Shown here one piece after another: positions 10,234 through 22,378 of a DNA stretch of 64,000 bases. The DNA comes from Fomes fomentarius (taxonomy: Eukaryota > Basidiomycota > Agaricomycetes > Polyporales > Polyporaceae), in contig JABYQN010000007.1 in NCBI GenBank assembly GCA_022606135.1, forward strand, positions 1 to 64,000, written 5' to 3'. Numbering within the stretch: the first letter of the stretch is position 1; each line of letters begins with the position of its first letter. Below the pieces are notes generated by a model. It did no database searches and was not told the DNA's origin. It saw only the letters and a list, made by a program, of their open reading frames with translations. The translations under genes were made by a program, and so were the position numbers.

Positions 10234-13200
10234 TTACTCTCTCTCATCCGCATTCTGACCACCAGCCTCCGCACCATCCGGAACTGGAGCTGGAGCTGTC
10301 TCTGAAGACGAACGTGCGTCCTCAGGTTTGACGAGCCCATCGCGTTCCGCCTTGGCTCTGGCGGCTGTCTTGAGCTCTTCATACGTGCCGCTCTTGAGGC
10401 ACATGTCCGTGAAGATACCGTAATCGTCCTGGAGGAGATTCCACGGCGTGTCGAACTCAGCTAGCTCGCCCTTGTCGAGCACGATCAGCCGGTCATAGTC
10501 GATCACCGTCCTCAACCTGTGGGCCACTGTCACCGTCCCAAGTCCACAATCACAACGACCATGAGCCCTCGCTCATACTCGGGAGAGAAGGACGCACCGG
10601 TGAGCAACATCGAGTTGTTGAACTCCTCACAGATCGTCGCCTGTATTTTCGCGTCCGTCGCAAAGTCTATGCTACTCGTCGCCTCGTCGAGCACGATGAT
10701 CGCACTCTGGCGGAGCAACGCGCGCGCCATCGCAATCAACTGCCGCTGCCCCTGCGAGAAGTTCGTACCCCCGGGTGACACTTGCGTGTCAAGCGTGAGG
10801 ATTCTCCTACCCTCTGTTTCAGTCGGGGACGTCGAGGTGGACGCTATCGTCACGGTCACCGCACACCCGTGAACACCCTCTTCTTCATCTTCAAATTGGG
10901 CTGCACTGGTGCCTTGAGGTGAGCCTTCACCTTGCGCTGAACTGTCGGCCTGGCCTTCGTGTATCGATGCGGCGCGGGATGCTTCGTGCGAGGTGTGTTG
11001 CAAGACCGCTTGGCTGTCGGTCAACAGGTGCACACGTTGGAGGACATCTATGCATTCTGCGTCCGTGTGATCACCTGTTATGCGAGGCCTGTTAGGTGAC
11101 TTCAGCGATAACTCGATGGTGGAACTTACTAAAGGGATCCAGGTTGTCACGCAGAGTACCGGAGAAGAGGGTTGCATCTTGTGGGATGAACGTCTGTATT
11201 GTATATTAGGTCGAGCCAGTTCTTCTGGCTACCTGAGTGTCCACTCACGATGCGAGACCGTAGATCGTGCAGGCCAATAGTACAGATGTCTATGCCGTCG
11301 ATCAGGATCCTCCCTCTGGTAGGGTCGACCTGGCCCAAACATCAGCTTCAGAACAAGACGGTTGCAGAGAGCTGCGTACGAAGCGCAAGATGCTCATTGC
11401 AAGCGTCGACTTGCCAGTTCCAGTGCGCCCAAGGAGACCCACGCGCTCCTTTGCTTTGAGGGAGAACGAGATACCCTTCAGGATCGCAGGAAGGTCAGGG
11501 GCATACTTGACAACGAGGTCCTGAACGACGAGCATCGAGTCTCTGTTCTCGCTGGTCGACGACGGCCAGTACGCCGGAGGACGGTTCGACTCGATGATTG
11601 CTGGGGGCTCCTGCGGAAGGTCGAGGTATTCCACAACACGCTCGACGGAGCTGTTAAAGAAGCAGTTCAACCGTCTGATGAGCATGGAAGAGAGCAGCAC
11701 GTACTTGAGATCGAGCTCTAGCGCGGTCCAGGAACGACAGGCCCAATACACACCGTTTGTAAACGACATCGCCGATGTGATACAAACACCAGCGATACCA
11801 GCGTCGACGTATCCCGACAGTGCGAAGAGCATTGTGGCGAGGACACCGGTCGCACCGAGCACGTCGAAGGTCAAGAGAAGCCAGCGGTTGGTCATCCAGA
11901 ACGTGTACCACATCTTTGTTGTCAGATCCACCTTCTTGTAGAGGTCGTCGAGAAAGCGCTGCTCAGCGGAGAATGCGCGCACAGTGACAATGCCTTCTAG
12001 GAGCTCGCCGAAGTTGGCAAAGATGGGACTGCGAGTGTTGGACTCCATGCGGCGGATGTCGCGGCCTGTGTTCAGATAGGCGATAGCTGCGTGTCGGTAG
12101 AAAAACCCAAGGATTGCGGCGGGGAAGATGAAGAGCGGAAAGACGAAGCTGTACGTAAATCGCGGTCAGCGAGCCTCCTCAGGAGTAAGCATGAGACTAC
12201 CGTCAACTCACATGACAGTTATCATAGAAACGACAAACAGAGCCAAAGACCGGTTCACCTGTTGCAGTGTGGAAGCCAGAGAAGTATCGACCGTCTCAAT
12301 GTCCTACCGCGAAGCGCTCCTTAGGGCGAGGTTTCCCAGCAAGACGGGACATAGCGCCATACCTTGCTAAAGCGATTCAACATACGGCCTTGCGGTGTCA
12401 CATCATGCCATCGCATAGTTGCACGGACAACGGCCTTCAACATCTTGCCGAATAATATCTTGGACGCCCTAAGTGCACCACTGTACTGTGTCAAGGCACC
12501 AATTGTGTTGACGAGAAGAGGCGCTAGAGAAATCGCAGCATAGACACCAATGTAGAAATATGGGTGCTCCTGCGCAGGTGGGAACGTGAACTTGATAGCG
12601 GTAAAGGGAGGAACCGGCGCATGAGCCATAACGGTGTCGTGGAAGTAGACAAGACTTCTGTCAAGGACATGCTGGTTTTCCGTAGACACCATAAGCCAAG
12701 ACAGAGGATGCGCGGAGTTATGCGTGGAATTGCGCGTAAACGCGCTCTGTCCGTATGCTTCACCCCAAATCTATGCTCTGGTGTGAGAGGGGTAAGGAAA
12801 GATATGGTCGACTAGAGCTCACCTTGATCCAAACTTTCTCACCTACACCAAGAATCTGCGTAACGATAATAAGGAATAGTAGGATGCTCCACGTCCAATA
12901 TGACCTCGTAACGCGAAATGTTCCACATTTCAGCCAGCAGCGACGTGCTACAGCAGACCAACACTCACGATGCCATCAGGTACGTGCTGTAGATCTTCCA
13001 CTTAACGCGCCCTGTCTCCCTGTGTTCCTCCTCAACGAGCTTCCGAGGCGTCTTCTTGCGCTTAGCCGCATCGCCGTCGCCGCCTTCAGTCTCTACGTTG
13101 GGATCTGGCCTCACCATGCTCGATTCGACAGTGTGGTATTGCCTATGGGTGTCGTCCTCGACCTCCGCAATGGCGTCTAGCAAACCCTTCGCACGTAGGT

Positions 13201-16200
13201 CACCAATGGTCCCTTGCGTGTCGATCCGGCCGTCGAGCATGCGTATCAGGTAGTGTGCGCCGGGCAGGACGAGCTCTACGTGATGGGTGACGATGACCTA
13301 CACGAGATAGTTCAGTCTTTGCATGCCATGTCGTTGTCAGATACGAAAGGCACTGACCACTGTACGGTTGGCCAAAAGAGAGCCCTTGATAAGCTTTTCG
13401 AAGAGGAACCGAGCGGTATGGCTGTCTACCGCACTGAGCGGATCGTCCAGGAGAACGAACTTGGTAGGAGCATAGACCGCACGGGCAAGGGCTACGCTAT
13501 ATTTGATATGTTAATATGTGCTCTCCCGCGATAAGTAATTCACTCACCGAGCCTTCTGTCCACCAGACAAACTAACACCGCTTCACACCACGCCATTCTC
13601 TTCAGCATAAAAACATCCAAAAGATTCAAACCATCAGAACCACTTACCGCGCTCCGATCTCAGTCGCGTCCCCATCCTCTAGAACCTTCAAGTCAAGCTC
13701 GAGCGCACAGCACTCGACGACTGCGTTGTATCGATCCTCGTCGTACGGATACCCAAACAGGATGTTATCCTTGATGGTCTGGTGCCTCAGCCAGGGCGAC
13801 TGTGCGGCGTACGAGATCCCTAGCACTAATCCGTTCTCGTCCACCTTTGATGCGTTCTTTGACATCACGATCCGGCCTTCGAGCGTCGTTAGTTCTCCGA
13901 GGAGTGCCATTAGGAGGGCAGTCTTCCCGCTTGCAGTTGGGCCGGTGACGAGGGTAAGCTTACCCTCCGGGAACATGACATTGATGTCGCGCAACTCGAA
14001 CCGACGGTCACCGAGCTCGGCGCTGACCATAGACGCATCGCTGTCGAATACCACGGTCTCGTCTGCCTCCGTGCTGCCATTAGTGCTGGGGCCTTCGAAC
14101 CTCCCATCAACATTACCCTTACGTAGAGCTCCTTTTTTCTCCTCGACTTCGTTCCACTTGAACGAGCCGTTGATAATACCGAGTCCAGTCTCGGTTTCAG
14201 CAGCAGGCGGTATCTTGCCCTTTTTAAGACTAGACACTTGCTCATCCACTTCGTCTTCATCGAGATAGGTAGTAATACGATCCAGTGCTACTTTGCCCTG
14301 ATCAAGTCAGGTGAAGCATCGCATGAGAGCGAGTGTATTGTGGCGCACCTGCAACACCTGTACAATCCAGACTGGGATGTTGTAGATTGGGGCACGAACC
14401 ATCTGATACAAGGCGATGGCCTGCGTTGCGCTGACATGAGTGACACACGCCACCCAGTGACCAAACGTAACTCACCGTGAACGCCGTACCAATAGTCAGC
14501 TCGTTGCCCTGTGCGACATACACAAAGAATGACATGATAGAGAACAAGATCGGGGGACATGTCCAAATGAGGGAGAAGAGGACAGAGTTGATTCGCGCTA
14601 CGAAACCAAGCGGCATTCAGCCATCGTCACAGCGTCAACCTAACACTGAACCAAATCTCTACCCTTGATCATCCACTGCATCTCGACCTCACGGGCGTCG
14701 AGCACGCGCTGGATCCAGCGATCCTCCCATGCGAAGAACTTGATAAACTTGACCGCACCGATCAACTCGTTCAACACGCCTATGCGTTTGTCCCGAGCAA
14801 TCGAGACACCCTTCTGGATGCGGATGGACTGCTTTGCAACAAAGTTATTGAGCGGCCCAATGAGAACCAGTACGAAGAAGCCTGCGAAGGCCGACCAGCC
14901 TAGCAACCTTCGGGATAGCGTATGAGCACAAGCACAGATGCAGGCATGCAAACACTCACTGATAGAGGAAGACGGATACAATGATGAGTTCGAAAGGTGC
15001 TGGGTGCGGTTCAGTATGTCAACGCGACGATGAGTGGACTGGATCTCACCTCCATACAAGAAGTATAGCGCAGGGCAAAGCTCCGCAATACGACTAGCAT
15101 CTCCTGCCATGAGGTTAACAATCTTGCCGATGTCCGCTCCCGCCTTCGCCTCGTCTGCCTTCGGGTCCCCCTTAGCTTCAGGGGCCTTCGCCTTCTTATC
15201 CGCGTCCTTGTCCACGGTCCCCGAGAAGTCTCTACGCTTCAGCGCCATGTCGTAAATCGCGGCCATGAGCTCCAACCGGACGCGGGCGCAAGCCCGACGG
15301 CTGAACCACAAATGCTGCACATCTGTCTCTGCCCGGGCGAGCGAACTGGCGAACGCGAGGAAAGCATACACAAACGCGATCGCGCGCTTCTCGCGATTTG
15401 GCTCCTGGTCGTCGAGCGCGTCAAGGATGCGCTTGAGGAAGAACGGCACCGCATAGTGGAAGACGATGCTAACGTACGTAAGGGCAAAGTCCAGGATAAG
15501 GTCGAATCTATTGGCGACCCATAACCTCTTGAAGAGTTTCCCGGTGGTGCGCGAGAACTTAATATGAAGAGGACGGGTTTGCAGGCGTGGACTGAGCTGC
15601 CAAACATCCGGCTCATTGAGTGTGTTATAGGTTCCCTTCTCGAGGAGGGGTATGATCCAGCGGAAGGACGCCCAACCCCAGACCGTTGTGTAGTCTTCGG
15701 GAGATACGGTTTTGCCCTGCGCTGCGGTCGGGATCATGCAATATGGGAGAGCATATAATGCACAACTCACAATTTCTTCCCTTTTTATACGTTTGCTTGG
15801 AACAGCGAGGGGCATGTTCAGGACGAGTGTCAAGAGCCCGGCGACGGCCAGCAAGTTAATAATGTACACTGTCAACCGCAGAGGGGTGGGTAAGGGTACA
15901 TCGTGCACATGGAGGTCGTATATGTGGCCAAAGAATATGACTAGTCCGAAGACGAGGTGGAGAGAGAAGAGAGAAAGTAGGTCGGCCGGGGCAGTCGCAG
16001 TGGGCCAGACAATAGGACGGAGGGTAGCATAGAACCATGTCACAGCGATGAGAAAGTCGGGTAGACCGCGCCAGGTGTCTTCAGGGTCGACGATGAGGCT
16101 GTAGCAACCAGCACTCACCCAGAGCAATGTTTGTAGGAGGGAGAGGGAGGTCAGAGGCCCAAGCAGCGCTTTGGGATCCGGATCCTCCTCTGCCTCTATG

Positions 16201-16480
16201 CATTCCTCTCCAACAGCAAACGCCTCTGCTTCTTGAAGCGGAAGGAAATCTTGGAACAAGTTTGAGACCAGACTAAGAAGGGAATTGACGGGTGGGACTA
16301 TCGCGAGGAGGAGGAGAGCAATGAGTGCGGTGGGGATAACGGCGGACCAGAAAGCGCGCACACATGCGTCGGAGAGCGTGTCGATAGTTGTGCCGTTGCA
16401 GACAGCCAGTTTGACGAGGTGGAATGCGCCAGGGAGATGTAGGAGACGGTGGGGAGAGCTCGCAGACTGAGAGTGGGAGA
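10234..16480 (-). CDS. ABCC (MRP-type) full-length ABC transporter
   Basis: A full transporter of the multidrug-resistance-associated type, which exports organic anions, conjugates or drugs across the plasma or vacuolar membrane using ATP. The N-terminus (16361-15760) has several hydrophobic helices as in a TMD0 region. The first membrane domain lies at about 15700-14300. NBD1 (about 14200-13220) carries Walker [10 protein letters not shown], the LSGGQKAR signature and Walker [14 protein letters not shown]. The second membrane domain spans about 13000-11650. NBD2 (about 11560-10450) has Walker [25 protein letters not shown], Walker [14 protein letters not shown] and the VAHRL switch His. The stop codon is at 10234-10236. 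Many introns interrupt the gene; an example is the intron bridging SMLLT and VAHRL. The first coding exon is unresolved: the frame of the N-terminal helices is open to 16484 but has no ATG there, so translation must begin in a spliced upstream exon. Confidence 0.88.
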
Positions 16481-18298
16481 CTGACTAGTTCGTGCTGGTT
16501 GCGGCATTATGTAGTACATAGCACAGATGGGGTCGTTTGGCCGTCTGGGAGTTGAACGTTGAACGGTGGCCGCTTTTGTGAGCGCGGCGAGGACGGAGGA
16601 GTTGAGATTGCGTCGACCGGTGTGAAGTTGACAGTAACTGAAAGCGCCGGAAGTTGAAGTTGACAATCTACGGTCATTTCGAGCCGTCCGCACGGTCTTC
16701 CAAGTATCTGACACGGAATTCCAGGAGACGAACACGACTCAGGTTGGAAGACGTATGATAATAAGGCTCGGAACGGGCAGAATGAAGGCAGATATCTGGC
16801 GGGACACCAAGTCCGAGTGGGCATACTCGACTGTGGGGTCATGCCATAATGCACGTACGTTAACTCCAGAAGTGCTACTTGCTTTCTGCTGAATAATTCC
16901 AGCCAGTGCCTCATCTGTCTTTTGACGCTTCTAGTTGAGTAGTCAGTCCTGATTCCGCTCGAGGCCGGAGACGATCGAATACTGAGGTCCCTGCTCCTCT
17001 ACTGACCGCGATGCTTCCCACTCAGAAGGAACAGGCAAAACGTGTGGCGGGACCGAACCAGTCTCAAGCGGAAGCGCTGTTCTAGTCTCTCAGCGCAGTA
17101 GAGCGTCCCAAAATCGCTCACATTCGCCTGCGTGGGTTTCAGCGTTGCCAGTGGCAGTAGGGTGGGAGGGTGTGCGCCACGCTCCTAGAGTTGGTAAAGA
17201 TCCCCCATATGAAGCTTTGAAGGCCTATGCTGGACCCTCACCAACGATAGGACGCTCCGCCAAGTCGATAATTCACCCCGATGCCCGATGTGCGAGTTCC
17301 GGAGCCTGATCTATAAGAAGAGTATCTGTGTCTAGTTTCGAGCAGTCATCGGACAACCAGCAGAGCATCTCAAGTTCTCAGAGTCGCCTTCAACTCGGGT
17401 TCGACTTTGAATTCACAACAATTACCCGGAACACGGATACCGCACCCATGTTCGATTACCAGCCAGCCGCAGCAAGCACGAGGCAGGAGGACCAGGGCAG
17501 GACGGAAACAAACGCCTCACCCCTTCGATAATCCCAGCCTCCCAAATTCCCCAATCCCCATATTCCCAGATCCCCCTCCCCCTCCGCCTTCGACTCTTCG
17601 CCTTCGATTTCGACTTCGCGACGGCCCGCGCTATCATCGTCAAAGCCGCACGATGGTGCCCCAGGCTCAGCTGTGGGAGCGGCTACCGACTGTTCGAAGG
17701 CACGGCACTCAGGCTATGGATTCCAGCTTCCGCTACGCCCATCCGAGTTCGTCTCATCGGAACGTTGCTCTTTCTGAGTCCAGAGTTCATCAATCAAGTG
17801 ATTCGGAGTATGTGTCATGCGCGGCTTACTAGTCGCTCGAAGCTGGTATTGTGTTGGCGCGCGGTTTGCATCCATAATAGTGTGCGCGGTTGGCTAGCAC
17901 ACTTTCGAACCGAGAAGCTGGAAACGGGGTGGAGAGCGAAGGAGAGCGCGACGGACTTCAAATCCGAATCCAGACCGTGGCGGTATCTGCTTCATCATGA
18001 AATGGCTAGTTTCACGGTCGGTATTCGATATTCAATACTTAGTACTGTGGCCGCAGGGAAACCTATCAATAAATGATTGTATACGTAACATAGACTCTTT
18101 CTTGTAAGTCAGGATGTGGCAATGGCCGTCGTGAAGTCGACGGACGAGCAAGTATTTGTGGAAGTAGCCTGGGCGCTTCAACGTCAAGCGCTCGATATAC
18201 AACAGAAATTAACCCCTGATCTTCGTCCTCCGGATCCGCCTCGCAGAGGCAAACGTAGCCTTGCTCCCACCACGCTTAATAAAGCTCTGCCCGCATAG
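16481..18298. other. Region upstream of the ABCC gene, no gene recognised
   Basis: About 1.8 kb. It should hold the missing first exon and promoter of the ABCC gene. A C-rich, Pro-coding stretch at 17550-17620 and several short open frames show no recognisable domain. From about 18116 the sequence may belong to the FunK1-like relic. Confidence 0.35.
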
Positions 18299-19260
18299 CT
18301 TGGCGACCAATACTGGCAATTCGATGTCAGGACCACCATGCGAATGTTATCTCCCAAGTCCCTTCGCTCCGACGCCTGCCAGTGCAAGACGGATCCATAT
18401 CCTCCCCTGGAGCCTTTCGTCTGTCTCGTCGACTCGGATTTGGTTCGGAAAACAATGGACTCCATGCCCGAGCCGGGTGCGATCCATTTCGTCTCCGCCG
18501 AGAGACCTATTCACACTCCTCTCTCCGACTTTCTCAACTCGTGCGTCAGAAACTGCGACGGAGCCCACAACAAGTTGGTCTCGGCCGGAGTCAAGTTCAG
18601 GGATTTCAAGCTCCAGCTTCTCAAAACGCGGTGGTGGCCTATTCTCGTATTCAATGGCGCGGCAACGTGCTGCCGCACATATTGAGCTAGATCTCAGTGC
18701 CAGAGCAAGTTCATCAGAGGAATCTTATAGTAGCCTACTACTGGACTCTGCCATCGCCGCCCAATGCGATGGACACTTTTGTCACTGCGGAGGTCAAGGA
18801 CGGTCGGGCTGGGATCGTCACACAGGAGGCTGGGACGTATGCTCGAGCGCAGGTCAACGCGGTGCCCGGGCCGTTGCGTTTATTCTCTCTTGCCATTGGT
18901 ATCAATTACAAGGTCCCGCACACTGCGTATCTTGATCTATCACCGCGGGGGTCCCACCGCATCTCGCGAACTCAAGCTCGATGACCTAGACGATCGTCGC
19001 GACGTGCAGTGAATCATGTTCTCGATCCTCCTCTGGCAGACGCCTGAGGACGCCGGTCTCCCTTCATTCACAAACGGCATCGTCTTCACAGACAAAGTCC
19101 TCTTTCACTCGCTCTCTATTCACGGTCGTGGCACTCTCGTACTTCGGATCGTTCCGTCCCGAAATGCTACTCCTATACCTCGCCAGACACGGAGCTTTAC
19201 ACTTCCGCTTGCTGTTGAATCAACAGGTGACCCATTTCACTTTCCCAGTGGACTCGAATA
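18299..19260 (+). pseudogene. Decayed FunK1-type paralogue
   Basis: Translated segments in more than one frame follow the protein at 8724-9653 in order. LGDQYWQFD and RMLSPKSLR match LGDQNWEFT and WMLSPKVFR; YPPLEPFVCLV matches YPPLDSFDCLV; DFLNSCVRNCDGAHNKLVSA matches AFLNSCITNCDEAYRALVSA. Next come YYWTLP, GTYARAQVNAVPGPLRLFSL, and in another frame LIYHRGGPTASRELKLDD, then SILLWQTPEDAGLPSFTNG. The frame breaks near 18684 (TGA after RTY) and again around 18930-18950, and stops interrupt the alignment, so a functional product is unlikely. It is on the opposite strand to its better-preserved relative, about 9 kb away, with the ABCC gene between them. Confidence 0.72.
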
Positions 19261-22200
19261 GCGTAGTGCCCTGGCTATCTCGCTGAGCCTAGGGATCGTC
19301 CTCCTCGTAGTGGTGAGATGTGTCCTCAAGCTGAGGAACAGCCTTCAGGCGGGGGGATACTATTGGAACAGTAGCCGCAACTCTCCTTCGTTCTCTCCGT
19401 CTGCGAATTTGACTACTGTATCTAGGTCATAGAGTGGTACTTGGTTCACTTTTACTATACATCCGCGACAACTAGATTCGCACGATATCTTCGTCGCGCG
19501 CACATGGAGATACAAAATCCCGGCAGGTAAGCGGGGCGAGCCGCCTAGTACTTAGTGACAACGGGACCTCTCCCCCGTCCGCCGGAACTCAGTACAACAT
19601 GATTGTACTATGGCATACGTACGGTGCTCAAGCTCTAAGCTACATTAGGGCTAGTACGCGCGTGTCAGTATACGTACATGTCGTTTGGATGAAGTGAACA
19701 ATGACGACGCGTACCTTAGTAATAGTACTCACGGTGCTGAACCGTTTTAACCAAGTAAGTGCATGTACGGTACCGAATCGAAGCGCAGGGGCAGTAAGTT
19801 CTGGGATTCCGACGACTTGATTGGCAGATAGGGCAAGATGATGGTCATAGGCTACAGCAAGGGCACGCGGCGCCGCTCGGGTGGCGGGCATTATTGGCCT
19901 GGCAGTTGAGATTGGAGAGAGGTCTCGAGATAGTAGATGGCTGATATGGACGACCCTATCGTGAAGACGTACACCCACTAGCATTAGTATGTAGTAATCA
20001 CGGCAGTGGCTAGCACCCGCGACACGCCGCGACTGCATCGTATGACACATAACCATGCCAAATGATGCGATGTTAGCACACTGCCAGGCACCTTGCTGAC
20101 TTGAGGTCCGATGAATGTATAACTTGAAACCATATATCATGGTATGGTATAACACGGTAGCACACCGTGACCTGAGAGCGTTGACACTGCGGCCCGGCGG
20201 GTACGGATGGGATTAGGTCATGGTCGGGTAGTAGGCACCTGGCAAGTCCAACTTTCTCGGACCTTGAAGCTTTGAAGCTTGAATCTCGGCACGCACCGCA
20301 CACAGCCGAACGAACCTTGGTACTTACGCAGTCCGCGTTCTCGGTAGGCTAGCGCTAGAGTTGCAGGGAAGTCGTCGAAGTTCGAGAGGCTGGGACTCGG
20401 TACTCAGTGCTCAGGACCCGGCCTGCAACGTGCAACGGTCGTCCGACACGTGGATCGGTCATGGTGCCTGGTTCCGCATCCACAGTCAGTTGGGTACTGG
20501 ATATCTGGATACTGAATTGGCAAGGAGTCGGAGGAGCTGACATGGATGACGAGTCCAAGGGTGCTTTAGATCCGCGCCAAGGGTCCGAGCGCTCCTGTAC
20601 CCGTTGACCTTCGCACTGCGGATCCGCGCACGACCCTCCCCACAAATCCGACAGACGCGTCGCAGCGCCACAGTTCATACAGCGAATGCTCCCGTAGACG
20701 TCGAGGCGGAAGACGCAGAAAGTACAAGTACTAGCCTAGCTAGCTAGAGCACGAGGCTGGGGCCTGAGGCTTGAAGCTCGGAATCGCGTCAGAGAATCGG
20801 GGCGGCGTTACAGCTCCTGGGACCGAAACCCTTTCTGCGCAGAACCGTGATGAATTGAAGATGGATGATGTGTATGGATTTGGATCCGCGAGCGTGTTCT
20901 CTTGGCAAATGTTCACGATGGCGATAATGAACTAACTTCAGTTGTAGGGGCGTCGTTGCTGCGAGAGGGAGCGCCTCCTTCAGCACTCTGACATGAACGA
21001 ACCCGCAGCGGCACTGCGGCAGAGTAGCTCACCAAGACCAAGCGGATATATCAAAGAGAGTGCCCGCCGGCGAGCCACGAGCGGAGATGTGATGCGGTAT
21101 GTTAGTGTACGCAGTAGACGTTTCGAGTGGTGTAGCTCGGGCAGCGAGCGCTCTGCGAGTGAGTACTTGTGTTGCGAGCGACATGATAGATTTGTGGCTG
21201 ATCATCGCTGCAACAGGTCTAGGGTCTTGCGGGGTCCGCCATCTGACTGGGTCGCCGTGCAAGTATGCAGGTCACGAGGGTCGTTGTGGGGCGTGGGAGG
21301 ACGAAAGTGCGAGGAGAAGTACGAGTAGGCGTGCCGCAGCAGACTTGCGTTGTGCCGATCGGCGAAGAGGGAGAAGGAGAGTCGGCGAGCGAATAGGTAT
21401 CGAAGGAGCGAAGTCGGAGGAAGCAGTGTGTTGACGTCTACATTCTAGTCTGGTCGTTCTGCCCTGGGTTCGATTTAGAGTGTGTTCAGTTGATTTCTCG
21501 CGTTCTACATCGAGTCTAGAGAGGGCGACAGAGAGATCGTTTCGTCGACTGTCAGGTGTCTCGTGGACATAAGCGGCAAGCGACGATCGTCCGTCCCGTG
21601 CGCACGAACTAGGGCGTAGCAGGGGGCGTGGCAGCGGGAGAAGAGGAGAAGAGACTAAAGGGATATGAGGGTTGGGTGAGGCGAGATGCTAGTGGTTTTG
21701 GGCGTAGCGACGAGAGAGGCGAGAAACCGGAGCGCAGAAGAGAAAGGGGGGGGTGGGGGAAGGACGGGCGGCAGATAGGGAGGAAGAGATGATAGGATGG
21801 GCTGTGGGCGCGGTTGGGAGTGATGAGGATACGGGCGCGGTCGGGGTTGGGGAACAGTGGTGATTAGGAGGGAGTTGTGGCGCCGGATGGGTATGGAAGT
21901 GAGATCTGGAAGGAGAAGAGGACGGAGTGGGTGGGTGGAGGAGAGATGTGGGAGATGGGAGATGAGAATGTAGGCTAAGGTGGTCGGGAGATGGGTGTAT
22001 CAGATGACGAACAAGTCAGCGATGGTCAGCGGCGGGGAGCTAGAAGGCGGGAGAGGATGGATGTAGCACAGGAGTCAGGGCTGCCAGTCTGCAGAGCTCA
22101 GGACAAGGGCTCGCGGAGTTCGGACCGCGCATCGGAGATGGAAAGTGATGGGATGAGTGGATCGAGATCGAGGGGGGGTGATGAGTATGATATTCCGCTC

Positions 22201-22378
22201 GGATCGCCATACCCAACGCTACCCTCTCTCTTCCCTCCAGCTAAGCCCACAGCCAGCTAAGCTCCCGCCCACAGCTTCCGTACCACTAACAACCCCACCT
22301 CCAAGTCGGACACTCTCCTGGAAGCTGTCACTCATCTTTTAGGAAACGGACCGTCCCACGACGGATTCTTCTCAGGAC
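19261..22378. other. 3.1-kb intergenic region, no gene recognised
   Basis: No open frame here has a recognisable domain. The right part, about 21600-22350, is purine-rich on the plus strand and then switches to pyrimidine-rich DNA before the F-box gene. It may contain that gene's promoter and 5' UTR. Confidence 0.4.
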
